Shown: positions 39,568-48,815 of the stretch, piece by piece
Position numbering within the stretch: the stretch's first letter is position 1
How the letters are laid out: each line of letters starts with the position of its first letter
NCBI GenBank assembly: GCA_015232555.1
Contig: JADFZJ010000008.1
Span: forward strand, 1 to 64,000
Direction of reading: 5' to 3'
From: Desulfamplus sp.
Lineage (GTDB): Bacteria; Desulfobacterota; Desulfobacteria; Desulfobacterales; Desulfobacteraceae
DNA length: 64,000 bases
Position numbers and translations under genes: made by a program
Notes under the pieces: generated by a model
Database searches by the model: none
What the model was told of the DNA's origin: nothing
The model's input: only the letters and a program-made list of their open reading frames with translations

Positions 39568-41691
39568 TTATCTTTTTCGCGGAATAAATTTTTGAAGAGC
39601 CGTAGCAAGGGCATTGATTGATAAAGGTTTTGGCAGAACAGCATCAATGCAGGATGCACTGGCTCTTGCAGTTGTGGTGATGTCGCTGAAACCAGTTACA
39701 AGAATAACTGGAAGATTTGGGCGGATTGCTTTTATCTGTTCAGCAAGCTGAATCCCCTGAATATCAGGCATAGTGAGATCAGTGATAACAATATCAAAAT
39801 TGTTAGGGTTTTTCTGAATAATCTCAAGAGCATTTCTTGAAGATTTGACTGCTAAAGCCTCATAGCCTATCTTTTCAAGCATCATTTTTCCTAAATCCAC
39901 AAGCATCTGTTCATCATCAACAAAAAGCACCTTTCCCTCGCCAGTCTGAATTGGTAGTCCTTCTCCAGCCATTTTTTTCTTTTCAGGAAATTGCCTGGGA
40001 AAACAGATGGTGATTTTTGTCCCTTTGCCAGAAGCACTATCCAACTTAATGCCTCCGTGACATCGTTTTACAATACCATGCACTACCGATAGACCAAGAC
40101 CTGTTCCGTCTCCACCTGTTTTTGTTGTAAAATATGGGTCAAAGACCTTTTCTATGGTTTCAGGAGACATTCCCTTACCATCATCTTCCACAGATATTGC
40201 TACATACTCTCCATAAGGAATCCCAATCTCCCGAGAGAGTGTAGCATTGGAATCATTAAGGGTTATATTGTGGATTTCGATTGTAATATTGCCCTGATTG
40301 TTATCCATAGCCTGCATGGAGTTGGTAGCAAGATTCATGATTATCTGATGGATATCTGTCGGAGATGCAAGAACGTATCCCGAATCCTTATCAATCTTGG
40401 TTATAATATTAATGGATGCAGGAATAGAGGCGTGGAGAAGTTTTACCTTTTCTTTGAGCATTGAAGAGACCAATACAGGTGTTTTAACTGCACCTTGTGA
40501 CTCTCTTTGCCTGCTGAACTCAAGAATCTGTAAGGTAAGATTCTTTGCACGGTTACAGCCATTAACTATCTGCTGAGTGTAACGCATACTCTTTTCGTTG
40601 CCAGCAGAATCCATCTGAAGAAGCTGGGCATAACCTAAAATGGAACCAAGAATATTGTTGAAATCATGGGCAATCCCGCCTGCCAAAGTACCAAGTGCCT
40701 CCAACCTTTGAGACTCTTTAAGGTTAAATAAGAGCTTCTCTTTCTCCTTTTCAGCAAGTTTTATTTCTGTGATATCCTTGTCAACACCTCTATATCCAGT
40801 TATCACTCCATCTTCGCCATATACAGGCTTTCCGCTTGTAAGCAGGTAAACACTTTTGTTATTTTTCGAGGTTTTTATGATTTCGATATTGGCATATTGG
40901 CAGCCTGAAGCAATCTTCTCCGCAATTATTTTAAGGGTGTGTGTTGATGTATCAGGCGACATCAGATGAGAAAAGTGCTTATTTATAAGTTCATAAGCAG
41001 CATAACCGATAAGCTGCTCAACATTATCAGAAAGATATGTGTATCTGCCATCTTGATCCGTTTCCCATATCCAATCCCCAGTGCTCAAAGCAATATCTCT
41101 GAAACGCTCTCTGCTCTCACGAAGTGATGATTCTACAGATGTACGGTATTCAAGCTCTTTTTTGAGCTTTGATTTTAGTTCAAAAGAGCGCAGTGATGCA
41201 GTTACAAGGGTGTGTAGTTTTTGAGATGTGAGTTCAGTCTTGAGCCTGTAGTCATTAATATCATAATCCTCAATAATCTTCTGTTCTGGTGCCTGTCCAG
41301 GCTGTCCTGTTCTTATGACAATCTGGGTAATGCTGTTATTAAGAACTTTTCTTATGTAATGGATGAGCTTGAGTCCCGCATCATCAGTTTCCATAGTTAC
41401 ATCAAGAAGGATAAGTGCAGTATCAGGATTGTCTTTAAGAATCTCTGCCGCCTCTTTTGATGAAAAACTGTTAAGAAAACAGAGGGGTCTTTTTTGGAAA
41501 GAGTAATTTTCAAGTGTCTTTGTCGTGATATAGTGGACATCTTTTTCATCATCAACAATGAGTATTTTCCATGGCAGCATAGAATCATCTGAAATAGAGT
41601 GACTGGTTTGTCTGAAATTACTCTCCTGTTTATCTGGGATTTCATCGGAAAAAACAATTGAGTTTGATTCTGCTTCATGATTTATGGACAT
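39568..41691 (-). CDS. Hybrid kinase REC-PAS-HK-REC
   Basis: A 707-residue soluble kinase. The N-terminal receiver (about 43-165) is of the kind found with DUF3369, shown by VIRTGQPGQAPEQKII and YDINDYRLKTELT, with phospho-acceptor in LILLDVTMETDDAG. A PAS domain (about 205-315), HisKA of the HDFNN type ([16 protein letters not shown]), HATPase (GKGMSPETIEKVFDPYFTT, GTGLGLSVVH), and a C-terminal receiver (IVITDLTMPDIQG, Lys in VLPKPL) follow. There is no membrane segment and no neighbouring regulator. The C-terminal half is closely similar in layout to the kinase at 23985-26180, so the two may be paralogues. Confidence 0.92.
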   Translation of the reverse strand: MSINHEAESNSIVFSDEIPDKQESNFRQTSHSISDDSMLPWKILIVDDEKDVHYITTKTLENYSFQKRPLCFLNSFSSKEAAEILKDNPDTALILLDVTMETDDAGLKLIHYIRKVLNNSITQIVIRTGQPGQAPEQKIIEDYDINDYRLKTELTSQKLHTLVTASLRSFELKSKLKKELEYRTSVESSLRESRERFRDIALSTGDWIWETDQDGRYTYLSDNVEQLIGYAAYELINKHFSHLMSPDTSTHTLKIIAEKIASGCQYANIEIIKTSKNNKSVYLLTSGKPVYGEDGVITGYRGVDKDITEIKLAEKEKEKLLFNLKESQRLEALGTLAGGIAHDFNNILGSILGYAQLLQMDSAGNEKSMRYTQQIVNGCNRAKNLTLQILEFSRQRESQGAVKTPVLVSSMLKEKVKLLHASIPASINIITKIDKDSGYVLASPTDIHQIIMNLATNSMQAMDNNQGNITIEIHNITLNDSNATLSREIGIPYGEYVAISVEDDGKGMSPETIEKVFDPYFTTKTGGDGTGLGLSVVHGIVKRCHGGIKLDSASGKGTKITICFPRQFPEKKKMAGEGLPIQTGEGKVLFVDDEQMLVDLGKMMLEKIGYEALAVKSSRNALEIIQKNPNNFDIVITDLTMPDIQGIQLAEQIKAIRPNLPVILVTGFSDITTTARASASCIDAVLPKPLSINALATALQKFIPRKR

Positions 41692-41846
41692 TTTTCTTAG
41701 CCCTTATATTAAAAAACAACTTAAGTTTAACAAAGTAGCGTTAGACATGATGAAAGATGGGTGTATTGAAAAAAATCGTGGTATGATTTTTTTAAAAGTA
41801 TTATTAGATAATGGTTCTTTTCTGTCAAATATTTTCTGATAAATTA

Positions 41847-41855
41847 TGGTATAAT
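41847..41855 (+). promoter_or_regulatory. Candidate extended -10 promoter of purB
   Basis: TGGTATAAT is a full extended -10 with a perfect TATAAT, about 82 bp before the purB start. Confidence 0.45.
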
Positions 41856-41936
41856 AAAATCCAAAATGGGATTGTAGTTAGCTTAACTGTATAGAAATTA
41901 GTTTGATTTAATTATATTTAAAAGGAATTTATAAAG

Positions 41937-43397
41937 ATGGAATCTTCTTTAAAAGCACTATCTGCACTTGATGGCAGATATGACAAAATGACAGCAGAAC
42001 TTAAAGATATTTTTTCTGAATATGGATTGATACGCCATAGGGTTTATGTTGAGATTGAGTGGCTCAAATTTATCATTGATGACTTAAAATTGACTTCACT
42101 ATCTGCTTCAACGGGAGAACTCACTGCAAAAGAGCAGTCGTCTTCAAGCGTTGCTGATAAGGTTCAAGCTGACGATAATAAGTTGCAAATCAATAAAATT
42201 CAATTGATTTTAGAAAACTTTAATGAATCAGATGCACAGAAAATTAAAGATATAGAGAAAACAACCAACCATGATGTCAAGGCTGTGGAGTATTTCATAA
42301 AGGATAAATTAGTTGACTTAGGATTATCTGCTATCATGGAGTGGGTTCATTTTGCCTGCACATCAGATGATATCAACAATATCTCTTACGCTCTTATGGT
42401 AAAAAAGGGCAGAGATGTTGTGGTGAAATATCTCTTTGAGCTGGTTGAAAGGATTGAGGAGAAAGCACTTGAGTATAAATCTATCCCGATGATGGGAAGA
42501 ACTCACGGACAGCCTGCTACACCCACAACAACAGGCAAAGAATTTGTCAACTTTGCGTGGCGTCTCCGCCGTGAGCTTAATATTTTAAAAGGTGCAACTA
42601 TAGAGGCAAAGATTAACGGTGCTACAGGCAACTACAATGCACACTGTTTTGTATTTCCCCAAATTGACTGGATTGAAGCTGGACAGAGATTTCTTAAGAA
42701 AAATCTTGGACTTGAACCGCTTCTGTTTACAACCCAGATAAGCCCCAATGCTCATTTGTCGTTCATTCTCCACGCAATGGTAAGGTCTGCTGCCATTACA
42801 ATTGATTTTGACAGGGATATGTGGGGTTATATCTCGCTTAGATATTTCAGGCAGCGTCTTAAAAAAGGGGAGACTGGCTCTTCAACCATGCCGCACAAGG
42901 TCAACCCGATTGATTTTGAAAACAGCGAGGGAAATATGGGGCTTGCAATCTCAATGATGGAGCATCTTGCGGTTAAACTTCAAAAATCACGTTTTCAGAG
43001 GGATTTGAGTGACAGCACTGTATTAAGAAGCCTTGGGTCTGCTTTCGGCTATTATTTGATTGGTATTAAAAATAGCATCAAAGGTCTTAGTAAGATCGCT
43101 ATTGATACAGATGCCATCTCTAAAGATTTAGAGGCAAATCCTGAACTTTTGGCAGAACCGTTTCAAACAGCCATGAGATTTTACGGAGAGGATAACCCTT
43201 ATGAGCGGCTAAAAGAGCTTACACGGGGACATAGAATTGGACGGCAGGAGCTTGAGATGTTTGTGAACACTCTTGAGAAGGTTCCAGTTGAGTTCAGAGA
43301 GAAGATGAAACTTCTAACTCCAGCAGGCTATACAGGGCTTGCAGAGAAACTTGTAGAACAATATTTTGTAACTATCAAATCCTCTAAATATGACTGA
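41937..43397 (+). CDS. purB: Adenylosuccinate lyase
   Basis: A 486-residue lyase that splits adenylosuccinate to AMP and SAICAR to AICAR in purine synthesis. It matches the long E. coli-type PurB: LSALDGRYDK at the N-terminus, IEKTTNHDVKAVEYF, TSDDINN, MGRTHGQPATPTT (catalytic His), and the flexible signature loop GSSTMPHKVNPIDFENSEGN. It is about 30 residues longer than E. coli PurB (456), mainly through a Ser/Thr/Lys/Asp-rich insert at about 57-80. It is a stand-alone plus-strand gene with its own promoter candidate, ended by the palindrome at 43431-43479. Confidence 0.97.
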   Translation: MESSLKALSALDGRYDKMTAELKDIFSEYGLIRHRVYVEIEWLKFIIDDLKLTSLSASTGELTAKEQSSSSVADKVQADDNKLQINKIQLILENFNESDAQKIKDIEKTTNHDVKAVEYFIKDKLVDLGLSAIMEWVHFACTSDDINNISYALMVKKGRDVVVKYLFELVERIEEKALEYKSIPMMGRTHGQPATPTTTGKEFVNFAWRLRRELNILKGATIEAKINGATGNYNAHCFVFPQIDWIEAGQRFLKKNLGLEPLLFTTQISPNAHLSFILHAMVRSAAITIDFDRDMWGYISLRYFRQRLKKGETGSSTMPHKVNPIDFENSEGNMGLAISMMEHLAVKLQKSRFQRDLSDSTVLRSLGSAFGYYLIGIKNSIKGLSKIAIDTDAISKDLEANPELLAEPFQTAMRFYGEDNPYERLKELTRGHRIGRQELEMFVNTLEKVPVEFREKMKLLTPAGYTGLAEKLVEQYFVTIKSSKYD

Positions 43398-43430
43398 ATG
43401 AAATCATAGAGGTGCATGAAACTATAATAG

Positions 43431-43479
43431 ATTACACATGGATGATTGGTCATTTGATTATAAATCATCCATGTGTAAT
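43431..43479. terminator. Bidirectional terminator-type palindrome
   Basis: Perfect 17-bp arms ATTACACATGGATGATT and AATCATCCATGTGTAAT with a 15-nt loop, between the convergent purB and DUF3334 genes. T-runs are weak on both sides. Confidence 0.65.
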
Positions 43480-43488
43480 AATCAGGTA

Positions 43489-44139
43489 TTATTCTAAAAC
43501 AGCTTCCTTGTTCATCTTTTCAGTTAGCCGCTGTTTTGTTTGTGCTGCAAGAAGGATATCATCTATATCCTCCTCCTCCTCCTTTTCAAATGGGAACAGT
43601 GTTTCAAACTCGGTTTTTTCAATACCAAGTTCAAGAAAAAAAGGGCGGTGGTTTTCAGTTTCAAACGAAACTCTTCTAAATTGAGGAGTTTCAATCTTTG
43701 TGTCGATAGAGATTACAACATCTTTATTGATAACAAGCATTTTAGGCAGACTCAGCTTTATTGATACCTGAAGCTCCTGTCTGAGTTCAGTCTGAAAACG
43801 TCCCATAGTCTGACTCATAAGCTCGCCTAAAACATTTGCAACATCATCGGATGTGTGCAAAATAGATAGCTCATCTTTAGGCATTCCCATATTTATCATA
43901 TAGCTTGTATAGACTTCCATTGCAGCTTCCGCTGTAAAATTCATTACAAGAAGTCCAGACAACCCCCCTTCAAATATAGTAAAACAGCTTATATCTGGTT
44001 TTAAACATGTTTTACTTATTTTCTGGACAATTGGAGAGAACGATACCTCCTCACCTGATGCCTTGGTCAATACTTTTTGAACCGATTTGCATAAAATAAT
44101 AAGTATCTCATCTGTTGACTGAATTACTTTTTCGGTCAT
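43489..44139 (-). CDS. DUF3334 family protein, CheX/CheC-like
   Basis: A 216-residue cytoplasmic protein matching what I recall of DUF3334: LCKSVQKVLTKASGEEV, ISKTCLKPDISCFTIFEGG, YTSYMINMGMPKDELSILHTSDDVANVLGEL and ENHRPFFLEL. The DDVANVLGELMSQTMGRFQ helix resembles the phosphatase helix of CheX/CheC, but the key E-x2-N pair is not clear, so activity on a phosphorylated regulator is only a suggestion. The C-terminus is acidic (EKEEEEDIDD). It has a strong AAGGAGG ribosome site. Three tandem 15-18-bp repeats lie upstream (44203-44263). With many receiver proteins in the window, a signalling role is plausible. Confidence 0.75.
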   Translation of the reverse strand: MTEKVIQSTDEILIILCKSVQKVLTKASGEEVSFSPIVQKISKTCLKPDISCFTIFEGGLSGLLVMNFTAEAAMEVYTSYMINMGMPKDELSILHTSDDVANVLGELMSQTMGRFQTELRQELQVSIKLSLPKMLVINKDVVISIDTKIETPQFRRVSFETENHRPFFLELGIEKTEFETLFPFEKEEEEDIDDILLAAQTKQRLTEKMNKEAVLE

Positions 44140-44202
44140 TCTGTGCCTCCTTATGTATTAAATAATCTGTTAAATGCTTTATTTTAGGTTGGTTATAAAC
44201 AT

Positions 44203-44263
44203 TTTTGTTCAGTTGTTTAGCAATATTTTGTTCAATTGTTTAGAACTGTTTTTGTTTGTTTAG
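44203..44263. repeat. Three tandem TTTTGTTCAaTTGTTTAG-type repeats
   Basis: Copies at 44203-44220, 44226-44243 and (shortened) 44249-44263, spaced 23 bp. They lie 64-124 bp upstream of the DUF3334 start and could be operators for a regulator binding one face of the DNA. Confidence 0.5.
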
Positions 44264-44272
44264 TAACAGAGT

Positions 44273-44761
44273 TTAAAGCCTTATGATATCTGGCTTTTTA
44301 TCGCAGTGCTCCATGAATTTGAGCAGATCACATGATGCAATAGTAGTAGTTGCAGTATTAACTAAAGGGTGAAAATTGAGAAGGCTATGTTCCATCATCT
44401 CTTCATCTAAAACAATTTTAACATCTTGATTTTTTATGTTAATCACTGCAAATGGTGTTACAGAACCAGGAGTTACCCCCATAACCTCTTCAAGCAGTTC
44501 AGGCTTGCCAAATGATGGATTTTTAGCATCAATTTTTTTTGCAATCTCTTTGATGTTAATCTGTTTATCAGATAGAGTTACCACTAAAAACAGATTATTT
44601 TTCCTGTCTTTAAAAAAAAGATTCTTGCTATGCACACCCTCAATGCCTTCATGGTGAAGGTCAGCCTCTTCAACAGTATATACGGGCGGATGTTCGTGAT
44701 TTTTATAATTTATGCCAATTTCTGATAATACGTGTAACAGCTCTTCTTGGGTTTTTAACAT
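44273..44761 (-). CDS. Prolyl-tRNA deacylase (ProX/PrdX, YbaK-like)
   Basis: A 162-residue editing protein of the YbaK/ProX fold that hydrolyses mischarged Ala-tRNA(Pro). Supporting blocks are YKNHEHPPVYTVEEAD near the N-terminus, SKNLFFKDRKNNLFLVV with the conserved Lys, FGKPELLEEVMGVTPGSVTPFAVIN (the GxxPG-type substrate pocket) and FHPLVNTATTTI at the C-terminus. The length matches stand-alone family members. It is monocistronic, 133 bp upstream of the DUF3334 gene on the same strand. Confidence 0.92.
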   Translation of the reverse strand: MLKTQEELLHVLSEIGINYKNHEHPPVYTVEEADLHHEGIEGVHSKNLFFKDRKNNLFLVVTLSDKQINIKEIAKKIDAKNPSFGKPELLEEVMGVTPGSVTPFAVINIKNQDVKIVLDEEMMEHSLLNFHPLVNTATTTIASCDLLKFMEHCDKKPDIIRL

Positions 44762-44961
44762 TATTCAACTCCAGATTTTTAAATTTAAAGTGTTTTTATC
44801 TCATTATTTAATCCTTTTAACCTGAAAATACTCCTGACAGCAAAAGATTTTTTAATATTATCGGTTATAATCATGTTAAGATGACATGAAAAAACTTTAC
44901 GGCAATCAGATAATCATTCATATATAATGTGAATTATAATTCATTTAAAAGGAGTATATCA

Positions 44962-45414
44962 GTGACTCGATTAATTTATATATTGGCAATAATGTCAGGT
45001 GGAATTTTTCTTCCGATTCAAGTAGCGGTGAATACCCTGCTAAGAAAACATATTGGAGCACCAATGCAGGTTACTTTTATCTCGTTTCTTGTTGGAACAG
45101 TAGCTTCATTGTTTATCTGTATTGCGGCTCGCTATCCTTTGCCTACTGCTGCCGGCATAAGTGCTACATCATGGTGGATGTGGTTTGGAGGTCTGCTTGG
45201 CACGTTTTATGTGTGGGCTACTATTTTTGCCACCCCGCATATTGGTGCGGCTTTAGCTATGGCTCTTACTGTTGCGGGGCAGATGTCAACTGCACTTCTT
45301 TTGGATCATTACGGAGCATTTGGTTTACAGCGATATCCATTATCTTTTATACGTATAACTGGTATTGTGCTTGTAATTGCTGGTGTGTCGCTGATTGCAT
45401 ACACAAAAAAATAG
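44962..45414 (+). CDS. YdcZ-like small membrane protein (DMT superfamily, DUF606)
   Basis: About 150 residues with five hydrophobic segments and the DUF606/YdcZ landmarks IQVAVNTLLRKHIGAP near the N-terminus, SFLVGT, WMWFGGLLGTFYVWATI and GQMSTALLLDHYGAFG. Such half-size members of the drug/metabolite transporter superfamily may work as homo- or heterodimers; the substrate is unknown. I choose GTG at 44962, with AAGGAG six bases upstream, over the in-frame upstream start at 44929. It precedes the Dus gene by 18 bp. Confidence 0.85.
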   Translation: MTRLIYILAIMSGGIFLPIQVAVNTLLRKHIGAPMQVTFISFLVGTVASLFICIAARYPLPTAAGISATSWWMWFGGLLGTFYVWATIFATPHIGAALAMALTVAGQMSTALLLDHYGAFGLQRYPLSFIRITGIVLVIAGVSLIAYTKK

Positions 45415-45432
45415 AGATTTTTAAGAGAGAAA

Positions 45433-46575
45433 ATGAGTTATCAAATAATACTTGCACCTCTACAGGGTTATACTGACGCAGTCTTTAGGGATGTCTATTT
45501 CCGTCACTTTACAGGTGTTGATGAGGCAATGTCTCCTTTTATATCAACAATGAGTCAAAATAAAATAAATATCTCATCTTTAAAAGATGTTGTTCCAGAA
45601 AATAACCTTCATTGCCCTAAACTTATTCCGCAGATACTTGGCAATGTGGCAGAAGATTTTCTCTTTCTTACTCGTCGCCTTGTGGAGCTTGGTTACAGCA
45701 CCGTAAATCTTAACATGGGCTGCCCTCACTCCAAAGTTGCAAAGAAAAAGCGGGGGTCTGGTATGCTTCCATATCCTGAAATGGTTGACCAGTTACTTGA
45801 TAATGTGTTTAAAGGTCTAACCTCTGAACTTGTTCAATGTAAAATTTCCATTAAGACCCGTTTAGGAAGGTATGAGAAAGATGAGATATTTAATCTGTTA
45901 CCGATTTTTGAACGATATCCTTTAGAGGAGATTATTGTTCATCCTCGAACAGGTGTTGAGATGTACGGGGGAAATGCTGACGTTAATGCTTTTATCCGGG
46001 TTGCTGATAACACATCTCACAATTTGGTTTACAATGGAGATATTACAAGCGTTAAAGTGTTTGAGAATATTGCAGGAAATTTAGAAGGCATAAGAAGATA
46101 TGGTCAATCAACTTCCACCGCATCTTCAAAGCCTATAAAGCGATTTATGATTGGAAGAGGTATTTTATCAAATCCGTTTCTGCCTTCAGAGATAAAAGAG
46201 GCATTAGGATACAATGGAAAAATGCAGGGGTTTTACAGCTTTGAAGATAGAATCGGCAAGAGCAGTGATAAGTTGGGTGAAAATAGAATGAACAAGGACA
46301 AGGACAGTGATAAATTAGAAAAAATCAGGCTTTTTCACAACGAACTGTTTGCAACCTATTCCCGTAAGTTTTATGGACCTTTGCATGTAACTGGCAGAAT
46401 GAAAGGATTTTGGACATATATTGGTCCATCGTTTCCTGTAAATAGAAAAGAGATAAAAAAGATTTTAAAGGTAAAAAACAGGGAGCATTATGCAGAAGCA
46501 GCAGAGAAGTTTTTTGCTGCAATGCCTATTTTTGAACCAGATAATGATAATCTTGACACATATTCGAGACTCTAA
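45433..46575 (+). CDS. tRNA-dihydrouridine synthase family (DusC-like)
   Basis: A 380-residue Dus enzyme. IILAPLQGYTDAVFRDVYF opens the barrel, the catalytic Cys is Cys97 in NLNMGCPHSKVAKKKRGSG, the KTRLGR and HPRTGVEMYGG strands follow, and the FMN site is NGDITS and MIGRGIL. Two hydrophilic inserts are present: Ser/Thr-rich at about 226-237, and one of about 35 residues rich in Lys, Asp and Ser at about 270-300 before FHNELF. It is the only one of the three Dus proteins here with Pro after the catalytic Cys. Its uridine target is unknown. It lies 18 bp after the YdcZ-like gene. Confidence 0.9.
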   Translation: MSYQIILAPLQGYTDAVFRDVYFRHFTGVDEAMSPFISTMSQNKINISSLKDVVPENNLHCPKLIPQILGNVAEDFLFLTRRLVELGYSTVNLNMGCPHSKVAKKKRGSGMLPYPEMVDQLLDNVFKGLTSELVQCKISIKTRLGRYEKDEIFNLLPIFERYPLEEIIVHPRTGVEMYGGNADVNAFIRVADNTSHNLVYNGDITSVKVFENIAGNLEGIRRYGQSTSTASSKPIKRFMIGRGILSNPFLPSEIKEALGYNGKMQGFYSFEDRIGKSSDKLGENRMNKDKDSDKLEKIRLFHNELFATYSRKFYGPLHVTGRMKGFWTYIGPSFPVNRKEIKKILKVKNREHYAEAAEKFFAAMPIFEPDNDNLDTYSRL

Positions 46576-46652
46576 AACTTGATATAATCTAATATTTCGT
46601 AATTTAGTACGATTTAATACTTAATAATGTGACACAATTTGAGATTTGACAG

Positions 46653-46676
46653 CACCTAAAAAATCATCAAATCTTT
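46653..46676. terminator. Hairpin beginning AGATTTGACAGC
   Basis: AGATTTGA pairs with TCAAATCT around a loop, followed by TTAAAA on the plus strand. It shares AGATTTGACAGC with the hairpin at 37163. It probably ends the Dus transcript before the next gene. Confidence 0.45.
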
Positions 46677-46716
46677 AAAAATATAAAACAAGATAAACAA
46701 AAAGGAGATACCCGTA

Positions 46717-48783
46717 ATGGATCCACTGTTTCAACCAATTAATATCAATTTTCTTTCAGTTAAAAATAGAATATTCATGCCTGCAATGCATCTTAACATG
46801 GCAGACAATTTTCAGGTTACAGACCAGATAGTAGATTTTTATATAGAGCGGGCAAAAGGTGGTGCAGGCATGATCTCGGTTGGATATGCAACTGTTGATG
46901 AGTTGTCAGGCAACAGCCTTAATATTGGTGCTCATAAAGATGAATTTATTGAGGGATTAAGCAGGCTTGCATCAGCAATCAAGGATAATGGAGCAAGATC
47001 ATGCGTTCAGCTTAACCATTCTGGGCGTTATAACATGTCTTTTTTTCTCAACGGTGAAAAGCCTGTAGCACCATCTCCGATTGCATCTAATTTAACAAGA
47101 GAGGTTCCAAGGGAACTTGAGAAAGATGATATCAAAAATATTATCAAAAGATTTGCAGATGCAGCACTCAGGGTTAAAAAAGCAGGGTTTGATGCTGTTG
47201 AGATTTTAAGCGGGACAGGTTATCTGATAAGTGAATTTCTCTCTCCTTTGACTAATCATAGAACCGATGAATATGGAGGCTCTTTTGAAAACCGTATCCG
47301 CTTTGGCATTGAGATCATGTTAGCAATCCGTCAAGCTGTAGGGGAAGATTTTCCTATAATCGTCAGAATGAATGGAAATGATTTTATGCGACAAGGGCAG
47401 GGACGAGAGGAGCTTTTAAAGTATGCAACTGCCCTTGAGGAAGAGGCTGGAGTTGATGCTCTATGTATCAATGTTGGATGGCATGAAGCACGAGTTCCTC
47501 AAATTACTGCATCAGTTCCGCGTGGTGCTTTTGGTTACCTTGCTCGTGGAATCAGAGATGTTGTAAGGATACCTGTCATAGCAAGCCATAGAATCAACGA
47601 TCCAGTAGTTGCAAGAGAGATGATAGCAGACGGCTTGTGTGATATGGTTGCTATGGGGAGAAGTCTGATTGCCGATCCGTCTCTGCCTGAAAAAACAAGA
47701 ACGGGTAGAGAAGAGGAGATTATACACTGTATCGCATGTGCTCAAGGGTGCTTTGACAACCTCTTTAAGCTCAAACATGTTGAGTGTCTGTGTAACCCAA
47801 GAGCAGGGCATGAAAAGGCAAGAGCAACTATTCAGACAGATAAACCCAAAAAGGTTATGATAATTGGAGGCGGAGCGGCTGGAATGAATGCAGCCATGAC
47901 TCTTGCAGATCGAGGTCACAAGGTCTCTTTGTACGAAAAGTCAGGACGGCTTGGCGGACAGCTCTATTTAGCTGCGGCTCCTCCAGGACGGGATGAATTT
48001 GCAGAATTTGCAAAAAATCTTGCAACTCAGATTAGTATTCGCAATATTGATCTTCACCTGAACACTTCTGTAGATATTGATATGATTAAAAATGCCAATC
48101 CAGATCATATTATCCTTGCTACTGGTGCTGTTCCTGTAACTCCGCCCATTCCTGGTATTGATAAATCCCACGTTGAAGAGGCATATCTTCCTGGCAGTGA
48201 TCAGTTGTGTCATCTGACATTGGTTGAATTTTCCCGCGTGGTTCAGGCGTGGGATGTGCTGCAAAATAAAGTTTATACAGGAGAAAATGTTGTAGTTGTA
48301 GGAGGCGGTGCTGTTGGAGTTGAAACGGCTCTCTTTCTTGCAGAAAAAGGTACATTGTCAGGAGAATCTCTTAAATTTCTCCTTATTAACAATGCAGAGC
48401 CGCCCGAAACTCTCTACAAGATGGCTACAAAAGGGACAAAACATGTTACAATAATTGAGATGCTTGACAAGGTTGGTAAAGAGTTTGGCAAGAGCACAAG
48501 ATGGGGAATGCTTCAGGATATGGAAAGGGTTGGTATAGATGTCAAGCTCAAGAGTCGTGCATTGGAGATTACCCGTGATGGTATTATAGTCGAGACACCA
48601 AATGGTGTTCAAGAGATTACAGCAGATAGCATTGTAATTGCCACAGGTTCTGCCTCTGAGAACAGACTTCTGCCTGAAATTAAGAGTCTCAATATTCCAT
48701 GCGATGTGATAGGTGATGCAAAGAGTATAGGCATGGCATTTGACGCTGTTCATCAAGGAGTTATAGCAGCATTGAAGATTTAA
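46717..48783 (+). CDS. NADH:flavin oxidoreductase / 2,4-dienoyl-CoA reductase type
   Basis: A 688-residue iron-sulfur flavoprotein of the FadH/old-yellow-enzyme group. Residues about 1-340 form the FMN barrel (FMPAMHLNMAD, QLNHSGR, then GTGYLISEFLSPLTNHRTDEYGG). A 4Fe-4S cluster is bound by CIACAQGCFDNLFKLKHVEC (about 341-360). The C-terminal half has FAD and NAD(P) Rossmann motifs (VMIIGGGAAGMNAAM and VVVVGGGAVGVETALF). FadH reduces 2,4-dienoyl-CoA; in anaerobes relatives act on other enones, so the substrate is open. An insert of about 20 residues (about 485-505) precedes the AWDVL block. A strong AAAAGGAG supports the start. The next gene is 32 bp on. Confidence 0.9.
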   Translation: MDPLFQPININFLSVKNRIFMPAMHLNMADNFQVTDQIVDFYIERAKGGAGMISVGYATVDELSGNSLNIGAHKDEFIEGLSRLASAIKDNGARSCVQLNHSGRYNMSFFLNGEKPVAPSPIASNLTREVPRELEKDDIKNIIKRFADAALRVKKAGFDAVEILSGTGYLISEFLSPLTNHRTDEYGGSFENRIRFGIEIMLAIRQAVGEDFPIIVRMNGNDFMRQGQGREELLKYATALEEEAGVDALCINVGWHEARVPQITASVPRGAFGYLARGIRDVVRIPVIASHRINDPVVAREMIADGLCDMVAMGRSLIADPSLPEKTRTGREEEIIHCIACAQGCFDNLFKLKHVECLCNPRAGHEKARATIQTDKPKKVMIIGGGAAGMNAAMTLADRGHKVSLYEKSGRLGGQLYLAAAPPGRDEFAEFAKNLATQISIRNIDLHLNTSVDIDMIKNANPDHIILATGAVPVTPPIPGIDKSHVEEAYLPGSDQLCHLTLVEFSRVVQAWDVLQNKVYTGENVVVVGGGAVGVETALFLAEKGTLSGESLKFLLINNAEPPETLYKMATKGTKHVTIIEMLDKVGKEFGKSTRWGMLQDMERVGIDVKLKSRALEITRDGIIVETPNGVQEITADSIVIATGSASENRLLPEIKSLNIPCDVIGDAKSIGMAFDAVHQGVIAALKI

Positions 48784-48815
48784 GTTGTTTCAATAATCGT
48801 CACGGAGAACATTCT

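Noticed and set aside
44929-44961. Upstream start for the YdcZ-like protein
   Set aside because: The upstream start lacks a ribosome site, whereas GTG at 44962 has AAGGAG at good spacing.
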